This document shows positions 31,832 to 33,098 of a DNA stretch of 33,098 nucleotides, in pieces. Made by a program: the position numbers and the translations under genes. Numbering within the stretch: the stretch's first letter is position 1; the number at the start of each line of letters is the position of its first letter. The DNA comes from JANOYC01 sp031428675 (lineage in GTDB: Bacteria; Actinomycetota; Actinomycetes; Actinomycetales; Microbacteriaceae), in contig JANOYC010000053.1 of NCBI GenBank assembly GCA_031428675.1, forward strand, positions 1 through 33,098, given 5' to 3'. The notes beneath the pieces are model-generated. The model was not told the DNA's origin and made no database searches. It saw nothing but the letters and a program-made list of their open reading frames with translations.

Positions 31832-32209
31832 TTGACTGCTTCTCAACGCGCGCTGGACCTCGTGAATGTCGCTGCTCTTGCTGCCGACGCCAAACAGGGC
31901 GAAAACCTCGTTGCCCTCGACGTGTCGGGGCCGCTGCCCCTGACCGACGTGTTTCTGCTCGTCACCGGGCGCAATGAGCGCAACGTGATGGCCATTACTG
32001 ATGCCATCGAAGAGAAGATGATCGAGGCCGGAGCTAAGCCATTGCGGCGCGAGGGCAAGTCCGAGGGGCGCTGGGTGCTGCTCGATTTCGGCGACGTGGT
32101 CGTGCACGTCTTCCACGAGGAAGATCGGCTGTACTACTCCCTCGAACGGCTGTGGCGAGACTGCCCGGTGATCCCTCTCGAATTGCCCGCGCATTCCCGC
32201 GCCGACTGA
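31832..32209 (+). CDS. rsfS: ribosomal silencing factor RsfS
   Basis: This 125-residue RsfS/YbeB/Iojap protein binds ribosomal protein L14 and blocks subunit joining when nutrients are low. Landmarks are the LALDVSG..LTDVFLLVTGRNERNV core, the EGKSEGRWVLLDFGDVVVHVF strand pair and LERLWRDCP. The start is a TTG with AAAAGGA 5-6 bases upstream. It lies 64 bases after the tail-anchored protein gene and shares its TTG-initiated MTASQ opening. The pairing with nadD upstream is the usual bacterial arrangement. Confidence 0.95.
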   Translation: MTASQRALDLVNVAALAADAKQGENLVALDVSGPLPLTDVFLLVTGRNERNVMAITDAIEEKMIEAGAKPLRREGKSEGRWVLLDFGDVVVHVFHEEDRLYYSLERLWRDCPVIPLELPAHSRAD

Positions 32210-32281
32210 CGGGGCGCCGGCCGGGCACGACGGCCCACCAAATTGTAGTAATCTATTCGAGTTGCCTTCGCGGCAGCGGAT

Positions 32282-32357
32282 GGGTCTGTGGCGCAGCTGG
32301 TAGCGCACCTGCATGGCATGCAGGGGGTCAGGGGTTCGAATCCCCTCAGATCCACCA
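32282..32357 (+). tRNA. tRNA-Ala (anticodon GGC)
   Basis: The 76-base cloverleaf has a 7-bp acceptor stem (GGGTCTG with CAGATCC) that includes the G3-U70 pair that marks tRNA-Ala. The anticodon stem is CCTGC/GCAGG with loop ATGGCAT, giving anticodon GGC for GCC codons. The T arm contains GGTTCGAATCC, and the 3' CCA is encoded. A TAATCT hexamer at 32249-32254 may be its -10 element. Confidence 0.97.
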
Positions 32358-32386
32358 AATACAAGAAGACGGCCACGGAGCGAACG

Positions 32387-33098
32387 ATGACGGCAGCGGC
32401 GACTTCGAAACGCGAACGTTTAAAGCGGATGCACGAGAAGTTCGTCGTCGAAGTCCGCACGGTGTCTGTGCCGGTCAAACGATCGCTCTACGGCTGGTCG
32501 CTCGGACTCGTCACTATCGGGTTGGTATGCTTCACGATCATCCTTATCGATGTGTTGACCAGCGGCGCCCTATCGATGATCGACAAGCCGATCCAGCAAG
32601 CGCTCGACGCTGCGAGAGCGGAGTGGCTGACGATAGTCATGATCGGCCTTGCCATCGTGTTCGGCCCGGTCATGCTTCCCATCGTCATCTTCATCGGAAC
32701 GGTCTGGTGGACCATCGCCGCGCGACACATTTGGCGTCCGCTCATGCTCGCGCTCGGCATGCTGACCGGTGTCTTCGTGCACCAGCTCGTTCTCGGGCTC
32801 GTCCAGCGTGAGCGTCCGCCCACCACCGAGATGCTGTTCGGGATCGATACAACCTTCTCGTTCCCGTCAGGTCACGTCATGGGCGCAACCAACTTCATCC
32901 TGCTGGTGACATATCTCATCTATTCTCGTCGCACGAAACCGAACGCCGCGAAGATCGCCTTCGCGATCGCTGCCATTGTGAGCGTGCTCGCTGCGGTCAG
33001 TCGCGTCTACCTCGGCTATCACTGGGCGACCGACGCTCTCGCATCCATGTCGTTGTCGCTCGCGATCGTCGGCGGAATTGTTGCTCTCGACACCTGGC
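32387..33098 (+). CDS. PAP2 family phosphatase, membrane protein (partial, runs off right edge)
   Basis: The frame stays open to the last base, so about 237 residues are visible and the C-terminus is missing. It is a PAP2 superfamily integral membrane phosphatase. Motif C1 is around VQRERPP, C2 is SFPSGHVMGA and C3 is SRVYLGYHWATD, with the catalytic His residues in C2 and C3. About five or six transmembrane segments surround them. Likely substrates are phosphatidic acid or undecaprenyl pyrophosphate; the sequence does not decide. The ATG at 32387 has GGAG 6 bases upstream and lies 30 bases after the tRNA-Ala gene, possibly on the same transcript. Confidence 0.88.
   Translation, partial: MTAAATSKRERLKRMHEKFVVEVRTVSVPVKRSLYGWSLGLVTIGLVCFTIILIDVLTSGALSMIDKPIQQALDAARAEWLTIVMIGLAIVFGPVMLPIVIFIGTVWWTIAARHIWRPLMLALGMLTGVFVHQLVLGLVQRERPPTTEMLFGIDTTFSFPSGHVMGATNFILLVTYLIYSRRTKPNAAKIAFAIAAIVSVLAAVSRVYLGYHWATDALASMSLSLAIVGGIVALDTW

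Noticed and set aside
1..33098. CRISPR array, insertion sequence, integrase or prophage genes
   Set aside because: I found no spaced repeats, transposase or integrase motifs, or target-site duplications anywhere in the window.

Overview
The window looks like chromosomal core DNA of a high-GC actinobacterium, most likely a member of Microbacteriaceae. That assignment is inferred from protein character and gene order; no database was searched. The main clue is the series ileS, folC, a DUF4233 gene, ndk, a VKOR gene, rne, rplU, rpmA, obgE, proB, proA, nadD, rsfS. Supporting clues are several DUF2510 proteins, an actinobacterial translational T-box before ileS, and start codons placed 6-7 nt after TAGACT-like -10 elements. 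I see no insertion sequence, prophage, CRISPR array or obvious island.

Bases 1-6835 are mostly plus strand. They hold the 3' end of a DNA N6-adenine methylase fused to a specificity-like domain. Next come a beta-phosphoglucomutase and a GH65 disaccharide phosphorylase, coupled by an ATGA overlap; together they would turn an alpha-glucosyl disaccharide into glucose plus glucose-6-phosphate. A large unrecognised protein with a coiled coil and a conserved-looking C-terminal domain follows, behind a long hairpin that touches its ribosome binding site. A 60-residue protein ends this part, and a PHO-box-like direct repeat lies upstream of it.

Bases 6825-14226 are mostly minus strand. Oligopeptidase B, a RecQ helicase with a C-terminal phosphoribosyltransferase-like domain, and a histidine phosphatase appear to form one transcription unit. 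Three DUF2510 proteins (93, 64 and 301 residues) follow, interrupted by a plus-strand DUF1761 membrane protein.

Bases 14395-20233 are a plus-strand unit: promoter, T-box leader, ileS, folC, DUF4233 membrane protein and ndk. Every gene junction overlaps. A 23-bp perfect inverted repeat separates ndk from a convergent VKOR-family membrane protein. VKOR and rne diverge from a 348-bp region that has two opposed extended -10 promoters and a long structured rne leader.

Bases 21298-33098 are nearly all plus strand. They carry rne, a small minus-strand DUF4031 gene, a membrane protein, rplU-rpmA behind a clear promoter, obgE, proB (lacking the PUA domain), proA, a small membrane protein, nadD, a large disordered tail-anchored protein, rsfS, tRNA-Ala(GGC), and a PAP2 phosphatase that runs off the right edge. 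The themes are translation, ribosome assembly, RNA turnover, nucleotide and NAD metabolism, and proline synthesis. I found no convincing novel multi-gene system. The best leads are the unrecognised 4579-6507 protein with its hairpin, the PHO-box-like site, the 20280-20343 palindrome and the rne leader.
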